From Siphonodentalium dalli (taxonomy: Eukaryota > Mollusca > Scaphopoda > Gadilida > Siphonodentaliidae), in NCBI GenBank assembly GCA_032622095.1, contig CP136068.1, positions 51,888,443 to 51,952,442 of the forward strand: a DNA stretch of 64,000 nucleotides. Reading direction: 5' to 3'. Below the pieces are notes generated by a model. That model saw nothing but the letters and a program-made list of their open reading frames with translations, was not told the DNA's origin and did no database searches. This document shows, piece after piece, positions 10,690-21,309 of the stretch; the first letter of the stretch is position 1, and each line of letters begins with the position of its first letter. Made by a program: the position numbers and the translations under genes.

Positions 10690-11225
10690 ATGGCTTGGGG
10701 GCTGTGAGTAATTTAGACTCAGTAATTTGAGGGCTGTGGGTAGTTTAGGCTCAGTAACTTGGAGGCTGTGGCTAGTTTAGACTCAGTAACTTGAGGGCTG
10801 TGGGTAGTTTAGGCTCAGTAACTTGAGGGCTGTGGGTAGTTTAGGCTCAGTAACTTGGAGGCTGTGGCTAGTTTAGACTCAGTAACTTGAGGGCTGTGGG
10901 TAGTTTAGGCTCAGTAACTTGGAGGCTGTGGCTAGTTTAGACTCATTAACTTGAGGGCTGTGGGTAGTTTATGCTCAGTAACTTGGAGGCTGTGAGTAAT
11001 TTAGGCTCAGTAACTTGGAGGCTGTGGGTAGTTTAGGCTCAGTAACTTGGAGGCTGTGGGTAGTTTAGGCTCAGTAACTTGGAGGCTGTGGCTAGTTTAG
11101 ACTCAGTAACTTGAGGGCTGTGGGTAGTTTAGGCTCAGTAACTTGGGGGCTGTGGGTTACAGTTTAGACTCAGTAACTTGAGGGCTATAGGTAATTTATA
11201 CTCAGTAACTCAAGGACTATAGCTA
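10690..11225 (+). repeat. 32-bp minisatellite, about 16-17 units
   Basis: The unit is built from 'GGCTGTGGGTAGTTTAGG' and 'CTCAGTAACTTGAG'. Alternating variants (GGTAG/GCTAG, AGG/AGA, GAGGG/GGAGG) recur as pairs, suggesting amplification as a 64-bp dimer. It begins about 40 bp after the AKAP9-like stop codon. The last two units are diverged. Confidence 0.95.
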
Positions 11226-11300
11226 GGGTACGACGAATCGGCAATTTCAACATCAAATCGATTCTTGATAATGATTCGAAATCGATTCGAAGCAATTAAT
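11222..11300. mobile_element. Possible hAT-like terminus (fragment)
   Basis: TAGGGTACGACGAATCGGC followed by repeated 'ATCGATTC' boxes resembles the CGATTCG-rich end at 5,190-5,299. No matching second end or target duplication was found. Confidence 0.35.
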
Positions 11301-11848
11301 CTTCATGTTCTTAAAAGGAATTATTTTGTCAAAAAAAATATATTTTTACCATCATAATATTAATTATATATGTCTAACAGATTCATTTCGCCAAGAAAAT
11401 GCAAAATCGAGCAGATAATATTTTTATTATTATATTTAAAAAATCGCGGAAATATCGGATGATTTTACTCAGGTAAGTCATGACTGATTAGTGCGATCAC
11501 ATGATTACAACGCGGTCACATGACCGATCATCTGCATGATCGACGCGGTAATATTACCTGATTTGCTTACCGGTGATGGCGGTGGGCGGAGCTTGAAATA
11601 ATTCTGCCAATCGTGTTAACGAGTTGATAAATTAAATATGAAATATCTCAGTCTCTGATTATATACCTTTATCACATAATTTGGCCATAAAAGCAGTTTC
11701 ATAATTATCGGTAATAGACACGTTTAAAATCAGCGTGTGCGATGATGTCACGGCGTTCTTCAAATAACTTGTGATCGCTGTAGTTTATGATTGTTGTTTT
11801 CGATGAATATTTCGCGTTGCTTCGGGTTTATTTGATCATGTGATAAAA
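11301..11848 (+). other. No gene recognised
   Basis: AT-rich, with a small GC-richer island around 11,480-11,600 that holds several short inverted motifs (GATCACATGA, GGTCACATGACC, GATCATCTGCATGATC). No coding signal. Confidence 0.4.
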
Positions 11849-11994
11849 GGTATCTCACACTCGTCCTATTTTATACGTAATTTATCAACCTCGTCCTCTA
11901 AATTCTATTTGAGCCTCGGTAAACCTTGGCTCAAATCGAATTTAGTGAACTCGGTTGATAAATTCCGTATAAAATAGAAACTCATGTGAGATCC
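11849..11994. mobile_element. Foldback element (146 bp)
   Basis: Two arms of about 72 bp (11,849-11,920 and 11,923-11,994) are imperfect inverted copies with only two bases between them. Outer ends are GGTATCTCACACTCGT and the mirror of GGATCTCACATGAGT, and both arms share TATTTTATACG and AATTTATCAACC. The shape is that of a palindromic MITE. No clear target duplication was identified. Confidence 0.8.
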
Positions 11995-12890
11995 TCTATT
12001 TATACGATACATAGTGATCATTAAATAAAAGCTGTTTGAATGTGCTTATTATGAACTGGATTTACTAGAATGTTAGACTATATAACGAATAATGATGGCT
12101 AAAGTGTACTTTGAAGCGATAAAATTGGAGTGAAATGAGGTTAATTTATGCAGAATTACAATGAGCGGAATATAGTGCGATACGAAATTGAAGTGTTTCT
12201 GAAAGAATACAAGTTGGACATTCTAGCTTCTTCTTCATTGTATGGTAAACATTTCGGAAGCTATTATTTATACCACTGAAATAGTGTCATTGTCATACCG
12301 TTGTGCGCTTTTGGAGTCCAATTAAACACAAGTGGGATGTGATCAAAAAGGTCTTGGTTAATATACTAGTACATGATGGCTTATATTCGTCATAGTAATG
12401 TTCCTCTCTGTTTCTTCACACAGAGTCTTTTGTGAGGAGAAGTGCATGACTGTGGACCGCTTGCTAAAAATCCTTCCAGTCAAGATACGATCAGATAGTG
12501 TGTAAACAAAAGAATTAACTCGAACACACAACCAGGGTTTGCACTGCCACTTGCTCAATTCCTCAATAAATTTGAAAAATATCGGTCAATCAATACCATT
12601 CATTTTAGGAAACTATTACAATATAACTATATTAGCGGTGTTTATATGGTTTCGGAAATATTAACACCTCCATTAAGATGCCTCCAGTTAATCTGGTAAG
12701 TTTATTATCAATGGGTGGGATCATTAACAATATTTATTGTGATGGTGGTGTTTACATAGCTAATCCTCTTATGATGTTCCCTTCTGGTGAAGCAGCTCTT
12801 CTACCATTTTATTGTTCGGTGATTGGTTTATTATCGTTCAAACCGAGTGTCGAAACATAAAACTCATTCAAGGTTGCAGGAAATGATACT
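11995..12890 (+). other. No gene recognised
   Basis: AT-rich sequence. Open frames at 12,358-12,558 (minus) and 12,678-12,860 (plus) have no recognisable domain, no convincing splice context and repeat-like composition. Confidence 0.4.
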
Positions 12891-12897
12891 ATCAGGG

Positions 12898-12985
12898 ATA
12901 ACATTTGGCAAATTCTAATAGAATTTGGCAAAAAATATTTTCATTTGGCAAATTATTTGGCAAAAGTAAATTTTGGTCCAGTATA
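12898..12985 (+). repeat. TTTGGCAAA cluster, relative of the hAT subterminal block
   Basis: Four 'TTTGGCAAA' or 'TTTGGCAAAA' motifs are spaced like the TTTGGCTAA motifs at 985-1,040. The linkers are comparable (TTTTCATTTGGC) and the terminal 'TTTTGGTCCAG' is equivalent to 'TTTTCGGTCCAG' there. A possible start is CAGGGATAAC at about 12,892. Probably a decayed or distinct hAT subfamily. Confidence 0.5.
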
Positions 12986-13002
12986 GGCATTTGACATAAC
13001 GG

Positions 13003-13610
13003 CATTTTTTTTCTAAATTGAAGGCGGGCATTGTTTTCAGTTTGCCACGTGTTTGTTGTTAATTTTTTTACCGTTTTGATGGCAGATATTGACCTTCATG
13101 AGAGGATGTTTTTAATTGTTGTTCGTCTAGAAAAAATCCAATGATCACCTTAGCTAATAAAGAGCGTCTATGCTTTCGTCGCCCAAACGCGACAATAAAG
13201 AACGTTCTCAATTATGAACGCGATCGTTTTCGAGGTATCATGGGTGATTTTGTATGTTGTATTGTGACATTTCAATATATTAATTAGGCACTTTGGCATA
13301 AGGCATTTTTCTAAATTGAAGGCTAGCCAGGCATTGTTTTTCAGTTTGTCACGTGTTTGTTGTTGGTTTTTTTTTCGTTTTATTTTTCGTTTTGTTGGCA
13401 GATATTGACATTAAGAGAGAAAGTTTTTAATTTGTTTTCATCTGGAAAAAAAATCCTATGATCACCCCAGCTAATAAGGAGCATCCATGTTTCCGTCTCC
13501 CAAAAAAGGCAGACAATAAAGAGCGTTCTAAATTACGAACGGTGTTGTCTTTTTGGGGGTACTATATAATGGTGACCTGTATGTGGCATTCGAATATATG
13601 AATGATTGAG
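13003..13610 (+). repeat. Diverged tandem duplication of about 290 bp
   Basis: Unit 1 (13,003-13,290) and unit 2 (13,297-13,610) share, in order, 'TTTCTAAATTGAAGGC', 'CACGTGTTTGTTGTT', 'GGCAGATATTGAC', 'CCNATGATCACC', 'AATAAAGANCGTTCT' and a final 'TTCNATATAT'. No coding frame. Part of the unit (ATCCAATGAT...ATAAAGAGCGTT) recurs inside the element at 16,591-17,505. Confidence 0.75.
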
Positions 13611-14512
13611 AATTTGGAAAGAACAACAAATGAAATTCCTGATATATAGTTAATATTTCGCCAGTGTTTTTATAACGTTTGGGGGCTTCTTATGACAAAG
13701 TTGATTCGATCGTCTGCTGCCATTACCACTCACTTCGGGTCCCAATTTTATAGTGCAAACAATTTAGCCAGTCGGCACTGATGAATAGTCGCTGAGTGAC
13801 TATCAAATTTAGCACTGAAGTAACATCGATTCAAGAAACCAAACGCGCGGCGGTATGTTATTTATGGCTGCAAAAACAATTATCATATGCGCTAATCATT
13901 ACTTTATTAATATAAATATATGGTCTGCTGTACGATAATGACTTCCAAAGTGAACCACGCTATCTTGATTTACTGAAATATCTCATCGCAGTTATGTAAT
14001 CTATATATACACCATACACGCATTTTAAACCAATTCCGCATTTAGTATCGGCTGACTACGATTATGTAATCGTAGTCGGCATAATAAACTCCGGCTCCGA
14101 GTCTGTGTTTTTAATTTGTTCGCCCACAACTACGTCATCCGTAGTTTAGTCACGGAAATCTCTGAATATCGGTGGTTGTATTATTTATTAATTTTTCGGC
14201 ATATTTATTATGCGATCGGAATGGGACTTGGGTCATTTTAATCTTTTAACAGAGAGGGCTTTCCGATTGTGTTTGCTAGTTTCTAGACCGAATAAAACCT
14301 TCAATTTCTATTTCAGATTCAAGTTTAAACCACCAGTCAAATCTTCGGCCGGATGCCTCGGTGATAGTTTGTGAATCTTCTTTTTTATAAATATATATTT
14401 TTTTTTATTTATTGAGTATTACAATCATATGGTGCCATTGTTGATACACATATCTCTGTCTGTCTCACATCTCAAGCAAGCCTGGAAATAGTGTGTCTGG
14501 CATGTGTAGAAT
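13611..14512 (+). other. No gene recognised; one hairpin
   Basis: AT-rich and non-coding. A 30-bp hairpin occupies 14,051-14,080: perfect arms GACTACGATTA/TAATCGTAGTC separated by TG. Nothing else recognised. Confidence 0.5.
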
Positions 14513-14591
14513 GAGGTCCCCAGAGGGTGAATTTAGTGATGCTATCCCTCACAGCAAGCTAGCATCACCAAATTCACCTTCTGGGGACCTC
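14513..14591. mobile_element. 'GAGGTCCCCAGAGGGTGAAT' foldback repeat
   Basis: Nearly the whole 79 bp is an imperfect palindrome with arms beginning GAGGTCCCCAGAGGGTGAAT and a GCTANC-type centre. The following 14,592-14,875 carries the companion sequence ('TTCCCCAGTTGGAAGTTGGT', 'GCAAATTAGGGGATATAGAA', 'AGATGATGAGGCC') and another arm at about 14,812. The same association occurs at 57,700-58,440. Confidence 0.75.
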
Positions 14592-14880
14592 AATCTGCTT
14601 AGGCCTCAACTGCTATGGGAGACCTAGGATAAGATTGAAGTTCCCCAGTTGGAAGTTGGTGATATTCACCCATTAGTCACCTCGTTTATACATTTTATCT
14701 ATTGCAAATTAGGGGATATAGAAACAGAACAGAAGGGAAAAGTAACAGAAAACAATGTTAATTTGAGACTAAAGACACTTCCCAGATGATGAGGCCAAAG
14801 CAGAAATGAGGTCCCCGGAGGGTGAATTTGGTGATGCTAGCCTGCTGTGTGAGGTCCCCAGATGTTAAACACTCTATTTC
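14592..14880 (+). repeat. Companion segment of the foldback family
   Basis: Colinear with 57,712-57,910 and 58,140-58,390: 'AAGTTCCCCAGTTG', 'GGTGATATTCACCCATT', 'AATTAGGGGATATAGAAAC', then the arm 'GAGGTCCCCGGAGGGTG'. Together with the palindrome it forms a unit of about 360 bp. Confidence 0.65.
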
Positions 14881-16590
14881 CAGACTTGATCTAAAGTTCT
14901 AGTGCTCGTACAATTTTTTATTAACATGTGACGATCGATGTCTGCCTAGGGGCTAGTCCAGGATTAATTTTGAGAGACCTTTGTTGCCCATAAGCAATGT
15001 GACCCTTCTGGATTAGCCCTATTTGGGCACTTTGTTTTGATACCTCACATTCACTAAGAGTTTCCTATATTTTGTTTTAACTTTCTTCTATATATGTTGG
15101 GCAATATAATCATCTCGTGATTGAAATCTTTTGTTCAGAAAGCCAGCATAAGATTGGAAATGTTTATTGTTTCATTGTGGCTAATAACACAAAAATAAAC
15201 AGGTCAAAGTTGCATGTTGCTTTTAAATAGATTATTACTACAGAATTCTAATGTGGAAAAATACAAAACACTGCGATGTGCAATATATATCCTCAAGTGA
15301 AAGAATGTTGAATATTATAAGTTATCTCTGCAAACATCGTTGTACATGGAGATTACCTGGAATGTAGATTTTGAACCAATTGAGTCGGAAGTTTAAAAAA
15401 AGAGACATCCAGATATCAAATCTCCATGTACCCCACGATACTGCCGGAGGTAAAGATTATGTCCCCACAAGTTCACAATACTAAGCAAATGGACTCAAGT
15501 TAAGTGTGGCTTTCATCCATCCTCACATTAATTCACACCAATAAGAATTCAGTATATATAGCTGACCTATGGATCTGGGTTTAGGTGATGTCAAGCACAA
15601 CATGCTAGAGCAACTGCCAATGCAAGTGTCATTTATATACTCCCATATGCTAATATACCCCCGATGTTTCGTGCATGTTCTCTTATACCCCGCTGTCAAG
15701 GGTGACAGGGAGACTTGGTGATTTAAATGTGGCGTTGTAGCCAATCACATTGCTCGTTACAACCGGATGTGGGGACAAGTAGTTTTAATCTTTGCAACTT
15801 TTTTCATGAGCATACAAAATCAAAAGAGCATTGAGAAGCAGTGACATTAGTTAGATTATACCATGCAGTCTGGTTAATGAAATGGCATGCTTTATATGGA
15901 TCATCCAACTTTCCAATGTTTAAAGGGGCACTTTGATTATTGCGACATAACGAAGAAGCGGGCCCCGTTGGTTAATTAATCGAGTGTGCTTCTCACAGTA
16001 CGAGCTAACTGCATGGCCTCCTATAGCCTGATACCGGAGTACGCTGTGTGTGTCTCTTTGGAAAGCAGACGAAATTCCTAAACGATGTACATCTGTTAGT
16101 AATTTCGTCGGCTTTTCTAAGACAGGCTATTTGGCCATGCGTTTGTCACAACAGACCTGTTTCTTACGTGCATGCATAATTCGTGTTTATTGATTGTAAT
16201 GATGAAAAGAGTAACGGCTTGTATTAATCGAATAATATAAATGAAGTTAGTTTGCCGCGTATCGTAATCAGGATGGACTTTATTTTACCTATAGACCATT
16301 TTACAGATAACCATTTTGACTGTTGCATTGTGGGCCAGAAAGTATCCAAATAAAGCCACGTGCTTTACGGTCGCATGCATTTACTATGGGGCATTTAGGG
16401 TGGGTCTATAAAACTAATTATAACTTTGGTATCTGTCATAGTTTACGCGATAAATTTTAAACATATATCAGGGACATGTACCCCTTCTAGAATGTTCAAA
16501 AACATTTCCAGTTGCTTGTCGTATTTTAAATGATTTTATGCGATGAAATAATGCGAAAATTTAGAAAATTGCACTATAATTTCTCAATAC
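14881..16590 (+). other. No gene recognised
   Basis: About 1.7 kb with no splice-flanked coding segment and no repeat recognised within the window. The frame at 15,523-15,744 (minus) shows no domain. Both strands were read for tRNA A and B boxes; none was found. Confidence 0.4.
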
Positions 16591-17505
16591 TTTGCGGTTT
16601 TAGTAAACGCCTGATAAAAGTATTTCTATTGGGAATTTTTACACCAAATTTTCAGAGAATATAGAGTAAACACAGTACTATCGGAATATCGTAAAGGAGT
16701 TCTGTGCATTTGGGATTGATTAACCCTCAGACTGCCGAAGCTGTCGTCAATAAATTCGCTTTTTCGTGTTCGACGAAAATGAAACTTGTCTGTTTAAAGG
16801 TCCCATTTCGTGTCGAATGGTGAATTTGGCTGCAACAACACCCGTGATGTTTTACTTCAACTTTCAAAAGAGGAAGTTTGAACACATTTTGTATTGTTTT
16901 TTTTTTTTGCCTAGAACAATATCCAATGATTGCGTCCATTAAAAACCTTCTTGCGCAAAAGCGCCGCTACACGATAAAGAGCGTTTTCATTTACAATCGT
17001 TTTTACTCGTTTTCAAAACTGATGTATATTGTTTTGTGAATGCTCATTGGTCACGCTATTTATTTTACGTATTTTTTTCTGTTGTATTTGAACATTTGTT
17101 ACACAGGCTTCGCGATTATTAACTTCAACTGATAAGCGCCGACTGCGCAACGTATGCGCTCAACAGTTTGTCTCAAATAAATTGTTATAAAAAACACAGG
17201 TTTATGGCCGCGGACATAAGCCGATTAAGTGTGATGTAATTTATCCATGAACTTGACAACTGGAGATTATATCACCATTCGACACGAAAATTGGACCTTT
17301 AAACAGACAAGTTTCATTTTCGTCGAACGCGAAAAAACGAATTTATTGACGGCAGCTTCGGCAGTCTGAGGGTTAATCAATCCCAAATGCACAGAACTCC
17401 TTTGCGATATTCCGATAGTACTGTGTTTACTCTATATTCTCTGAAAATTTGGTGTAAAATTTCCCAATAGAACGACTTTTATCAGGCGTTTACTAAAACC
17501 GCAAA
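16591..17505. mobile_element. Element with 233-bp terminal inverted repeats (915 bp)
   Basis: Left arm 16,591-16,823 and right arm 17,272-17,505 match over about 233 bp. Outer ends are TTTGCGGTTTTAGTAAACGC and its mirror; inner ends are TTTCGTGTCGAATGGTGA and its mirror. Differences are few substitutions and single-base indels. The 448-bp centre has no transposase but includes a stretch (16,915-17,010) related to the tandem units at 13,003-13,610. No convincing target duplication was found, so the superfamily is open (MULE-like or foldback). Confidence 0.8.
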
Positions 17506-17554
17506 CTTATTCTCTTCCCTATATATTCCTTATTTTCAAAAATGTCGCTTTCGG

Positions 17555-17810
17555 CTGACTTGACGGCATGGGTGTGTGGCCCGCCCCGAATACCACATAG
17601 AAACACTCCGACCTCCACCCATCACCCCCCCCCCCCCCCCCCCCCCCCCCAGTGGCACCACCCCGAGTGGTGAAAATTGGGTATGGACCATTTTCGAGAA
17701 TGGTAAGGATTTCGACCGATTTGACGGAATGTGTGGGTGGCCCGCCCTAAATACCACCTAAAAACACTCCGAGCCACCACGTATCACCCCGGGTGGTGGG
17801 CCTACCTCCC
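17555..17810 (+). repeat. Dimeric repeat with C26 run
   Basis: 'GGCCCGCCCNNAATACCAC', 'AAACACTCCGA' and 'GGTGG'-type blocks occur twice, about 165 bp apart (17,575 and 17,740). The two copies are separated by an uninterrupted run of 26 C (17,625-17,650). Frames read through it (Pro or Gly runs) are artefacts of the run. Confidence 0.75.
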
Positions 17811-18131
17811 AACCCAAAACATATAATAGCTTACTATATAGAGACTGGGACTCATATAATATATAATATTAGTCCCAGCTACATGTAGCTAAAATGTGAA
17901 CAGCAGACATCCTGAGATACAAACAATATATATTATTGATTGTTTGATTTTCCAACCAGTATTTAGTGGGGGGAATGTGTTGTTTTTAGACCAACAGCAG
18001 TATATTCTTCTACTTTTGGTCCAAAGTTTGGTCGGAATGGCTATCGGTTGAACAATTTAGGTTTAGAGGGTGTCAGGTTGGACATTTCATTTGGAAATGT
18101 TTGAGGTACCATTTGGAAAGTTCAACTGGGA

Positions 18132-18167
18132 GGGGGGGGGGGGGGGGGGGGGGGGGGGTGGGGGGGT
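18132..18167 (+). repeat. Poly-G run (27 G, then T and more G)
   Basis: G27 at 18,132-18,158 followed by TG(7)TGG. It lies about 480 bp from the C26 run and is complementary to it. Confidence 0.95.
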
Positions 18168-18660
18168 GGCAAAGTAGTATTTCGAGAACACTTGACTTTG
18201 GTCTGGTTCAAGGTACGTACATTTGGAAATGTCAAGGTGGACAAACCCAAGTTTCCCAACCACCCACCAATGGGGACCATCTACATGTAGCCACCTCCCC
18301 GATTATAAGGTATAAGAACACATTGGCTACATGGATGCGACTAGAGATCTCCATTGTGGGGGGGTCTCCAATGATAACTTACTATTATTATCACAGCTCT
18401 CAGTTAGTGGCCAAGACATAAATGCTATACGTGTAAGCATTCTCTCCAGTCAATTATTTACCAGATCGACATACTTCTAAGTTAGGAATGAAATAGACAC
18501 GACAAGAGAAAAATGTAATCCTGTCCATTTTGGTCAATACATGTAGGCGATCACTACCATAAATATGTTAATATAAATTTTTGCCTCAAGGCGACATATA
18601 ATATTTCCGAATGCCATGCTACATGAAACTAAATATGAAATGTTCCAGATACCATAAAAT
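18168..18660 (+). other. No gene recognised
   Basis: Non-coding. The 106-codon frame spanning 18,101-18,421 depends on the poly-G run and is not credible. Confidence 0.5.
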
Positions 18661-18663
18661 CTC

Positions 18664-19105
18664 TTACAGGTACCGGTACTTAATCCGATCAGAGGGTCCC
18701 CATATAATCACATTCCAACAACAACATTTTTTGAAATGACGCTTCAGTTTCAGAATCTAATAATTGCCCAAAAATAATGAAAAACACCATCAACTATAGT
18801 ATAAAATTGCACAAAACCTGTTATTTATCACCATTTTGTTCAACGAAATTTTACCGGTTTGTCAAATATCTGACACAAAAAGCCACTTGATTTTAGAGTT
18901 TAATATCCATCTTTGCCCGCAATTTGGTCAATGAAATTCTTCTCGTTGACTGTCTATTGGGCCACTATAATTAAAATAATAGATTTATAACATCGATATC
19001 TGATCACTCTGAGCTGTGGTTCCTCGACTCGAATCAAATATTTTTTACCCCCGAAGTCAAGGAAATAGTAATTGGCGACGGTTAATTCGGATTGAGTACC
19101 TTTAA
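18664..19105 (-). mobile_element. TTAA-type MITE, copy A (about 440 bp)
   Basis: Right end TCGGATTGAGTACCTTTAA; left end GGTACTTAATCCGA preceded by a six-base CCGGTA-type insertion. The interior ('AATNGCCCAAAAATAATG', 'TTTATCACCATTTTGT', 'TCTGACACAAAAAGC', 'GGGGGTAAAAAATATT' reversed) matches copy B at 34,949-35,371 in the opposite orientation. TTAA at the ends suggests a piggyBac-type non-autonomous element. Confidence 0.7.
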
Positions 19106-21180
19106 TATCTAACAGCAACCATATCTCAACCCCACTACAATCTGGGACTAATATATGTTATACATGTATTAGTCCCAGCTACAATCAGTGAACCTGATGA
19201 ATAATTTTAACAGCATCTGAAAATGAAAGAAACATCCCGCACCTTGTCTACGATATAATGAAAGCCATAATTGTAAATCAATCAGCTCTGCGTGTACCGG
19301 TATACATGTATATGTACACATATTGGACCCACATGAATTGCTATATTCTCCATATTAATTTAAAACGAGCGCACCACTTTAACAAACTCATTATTGAGTA
19401 TTATATCAATAGCGATGTGTTTGTTAAAGTGGCAAGGTCATTTTAGATTTATACTCCTTTTAACATCAGTAGGCCTACACAATCATTCGTTGCATAACTT
19501 TCATTAAATTTTCCTAGTACTGAATATAAACAGTACTGGTACAACACTAGCAGTACTTGAACCGACCATACTGTAGGTGTCTGGCCTGTTTATTACCTTT
19601 TTAATTTGTTGATAGTTCATTCAGACAACATCCTCTAAGTTGCCTAATAATAGAGACAAACTAATAATAGTGATGGTGGGATTTTTTAGCTAAAATTAAT
19701 AATAGTAACCACAGCAATTTCACTCTATGTCTCTTAGTGATCTGATCATGGGAAGTGTTCTCCAAATATAATAACAGTGTTGACACTATCATATTATTGA
19801 CACTATTATTGCACATGAGAGTACCATTACTAGTACATGTAGATGCTAATATGAGTAAGTCATTATCAAGTCTGGCTCTTCTTGAATTCAACTATCATAG
19901 TGATATTCAACTACATGTATTATAGCTTAATTGTACTACCATACACAATGTATACTGGTACGGTATATACGTAAACTCCAGGTTTTCTCTGTTTTTACTA
20001 AAACTTCATGGAATCATCTCACTTCGTAATGCACAACCACATTAAAGTGTACATGTATATAACACTATAATTTTAAAAGAGAAAATGAGAAGGCATCAGA
20101 TTCCAATATAAAAAGAATTCTACAGCTTATTGCAGGAGACCTGTTTATTTCATAATGGCAGAAGTACATATGTGCATGTATGCCATTTGAATGACATTTT
20201 AATAACTTCTCACCAAGATGATTTCAAAATTCTAACTACTAGTACAAGTAAATCAGTTAAATAATCAAAAATGCCAGCACCGATATATATACTGTACTAC
20301 ATGTAGTAGGTATACCGTACATGAGATATTGTCACCACTTCATAATAGTTATATGGTACATGTACCGGTACTTCATAATAGTTATATGGTACATGTACCG
20401 GTACAATGGAATTCAAGTTGTATCAGACCTGTTGTTTGGCATAACCAATGTACCAGTAAGTGACTTTGGTGATCACTGTTAGTCATTGATTTTGATAACA
20501 TAAGTTCATGATTTTAACAAAATAATTTTAATGAATCAAAACCATGTGCAGCCGCATGTGTAACATGTAACTGTCTTTGTCCATTAGTCATTATCCAAGT
20601 CTGGTTTAGTCTTGATCTAATGATCAAAGGCGGAATGTTACTAGTATGTACCGGTAACTTATTATCATGATCCGGGAGTACTGATGAATTATAATCCATT
20701 TCACAGCATTGTCCATGTCTGCATGTATCATGACATGTTTGGTAAACATCCTCACTCGATTCACTGACACTGGTGAGTGGTGCCATTGCCATTCTAATTC
20801 TCCATATCATGTTCTACCCTTCACAAGTTCACACACATGTAGCTACTGTACTTCTAATCAGTCTAATGTACTATTCAGAATGATAGAATCTGAATGAACA
20901 TTCAATGACCTTTTACGGCATCAGCGTTGACTGCATTTCAGCGTTGACTGCATTTCAGCATTGAAGGGATGAGTAGTCCAGAATAGAACTATAATCATCA
21001 TATTTTGCAATAATCATTACATTCACATTGTTTGCATTCTTCCATTGGGGTCAATCAGTGCTATTCTGTATTCACTTATTCGAGTCAATCAATGTCCATG
21101 ATAATAACAGCTGAATACGGCATAGTCTGACCTGCCACACTCAGTGACTCACACACAGTGTCTGTGACCAGTCCAGTGTT
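19106..21180 (+). other. No gene recognised
   Basis: About 2 kb of AT-rich DNA with many TGTACATGTA/ACCGGTAC motifs. It includes a 33-bp duplication at 20,339-20,403 ('CATAATAGTTATATGGTACA' plus 'TGTACCGGTACTT', twice). No exon was recognised; the frames at 19,661 (minus) and 20,514 (minus) show no domain. Confidence 0.4.
20339..20403 (+). repeat. 33-bp direct repeat, two perfect copies
   Basis: Two adjacent units starting at CATAATAGTTATATGG and ending in TGTACCGGTAC. Confidence 0.9.
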
Positions 21181-21189
21181 AGTTCAGTC

Positions 21190-21306
21190 ATGAACGTAGT
21201 GCGCATCCTTCTACGCTGGAAGCAGCAATCTGCGAAAGCGGTCATGTTGACCAACTTCACCAAGTCCAGTGTGCGATATTCGGATTGGTCCCGTCACTTC
21301 ACATGA
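21190..21306 (+). other. GC-richer small open frame, unidentified
   Basis: An ATG-initiated frame of 38 codons (MNVVRILLRWKQQSAKAVML...) ends in TGA at 21,304. It stands out by base composition from the AT-rich surroundings, and the opposite strand also has an ATG frame (MTAFADCCFQRRRMR). It could be a first exon or 5' UTR of an unseen gene, or nothing. No family recognised and no strong donor found. Confidence 0.15.
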
Positions 21307-21309
21307 TAT

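Noticed and set aside
10690-11225. CRISPR-like regular repeats (also at 34,379-34,800)
   Set aside because: Units are contiguous tandem copies without unique spacers, next to exons of an animal gene: minisatellites.
17536-17761. Pro-rich or Gly-rich small proteins on either strand
   Set aside because: Created entirely by the C26 run and a dimeric repeat.
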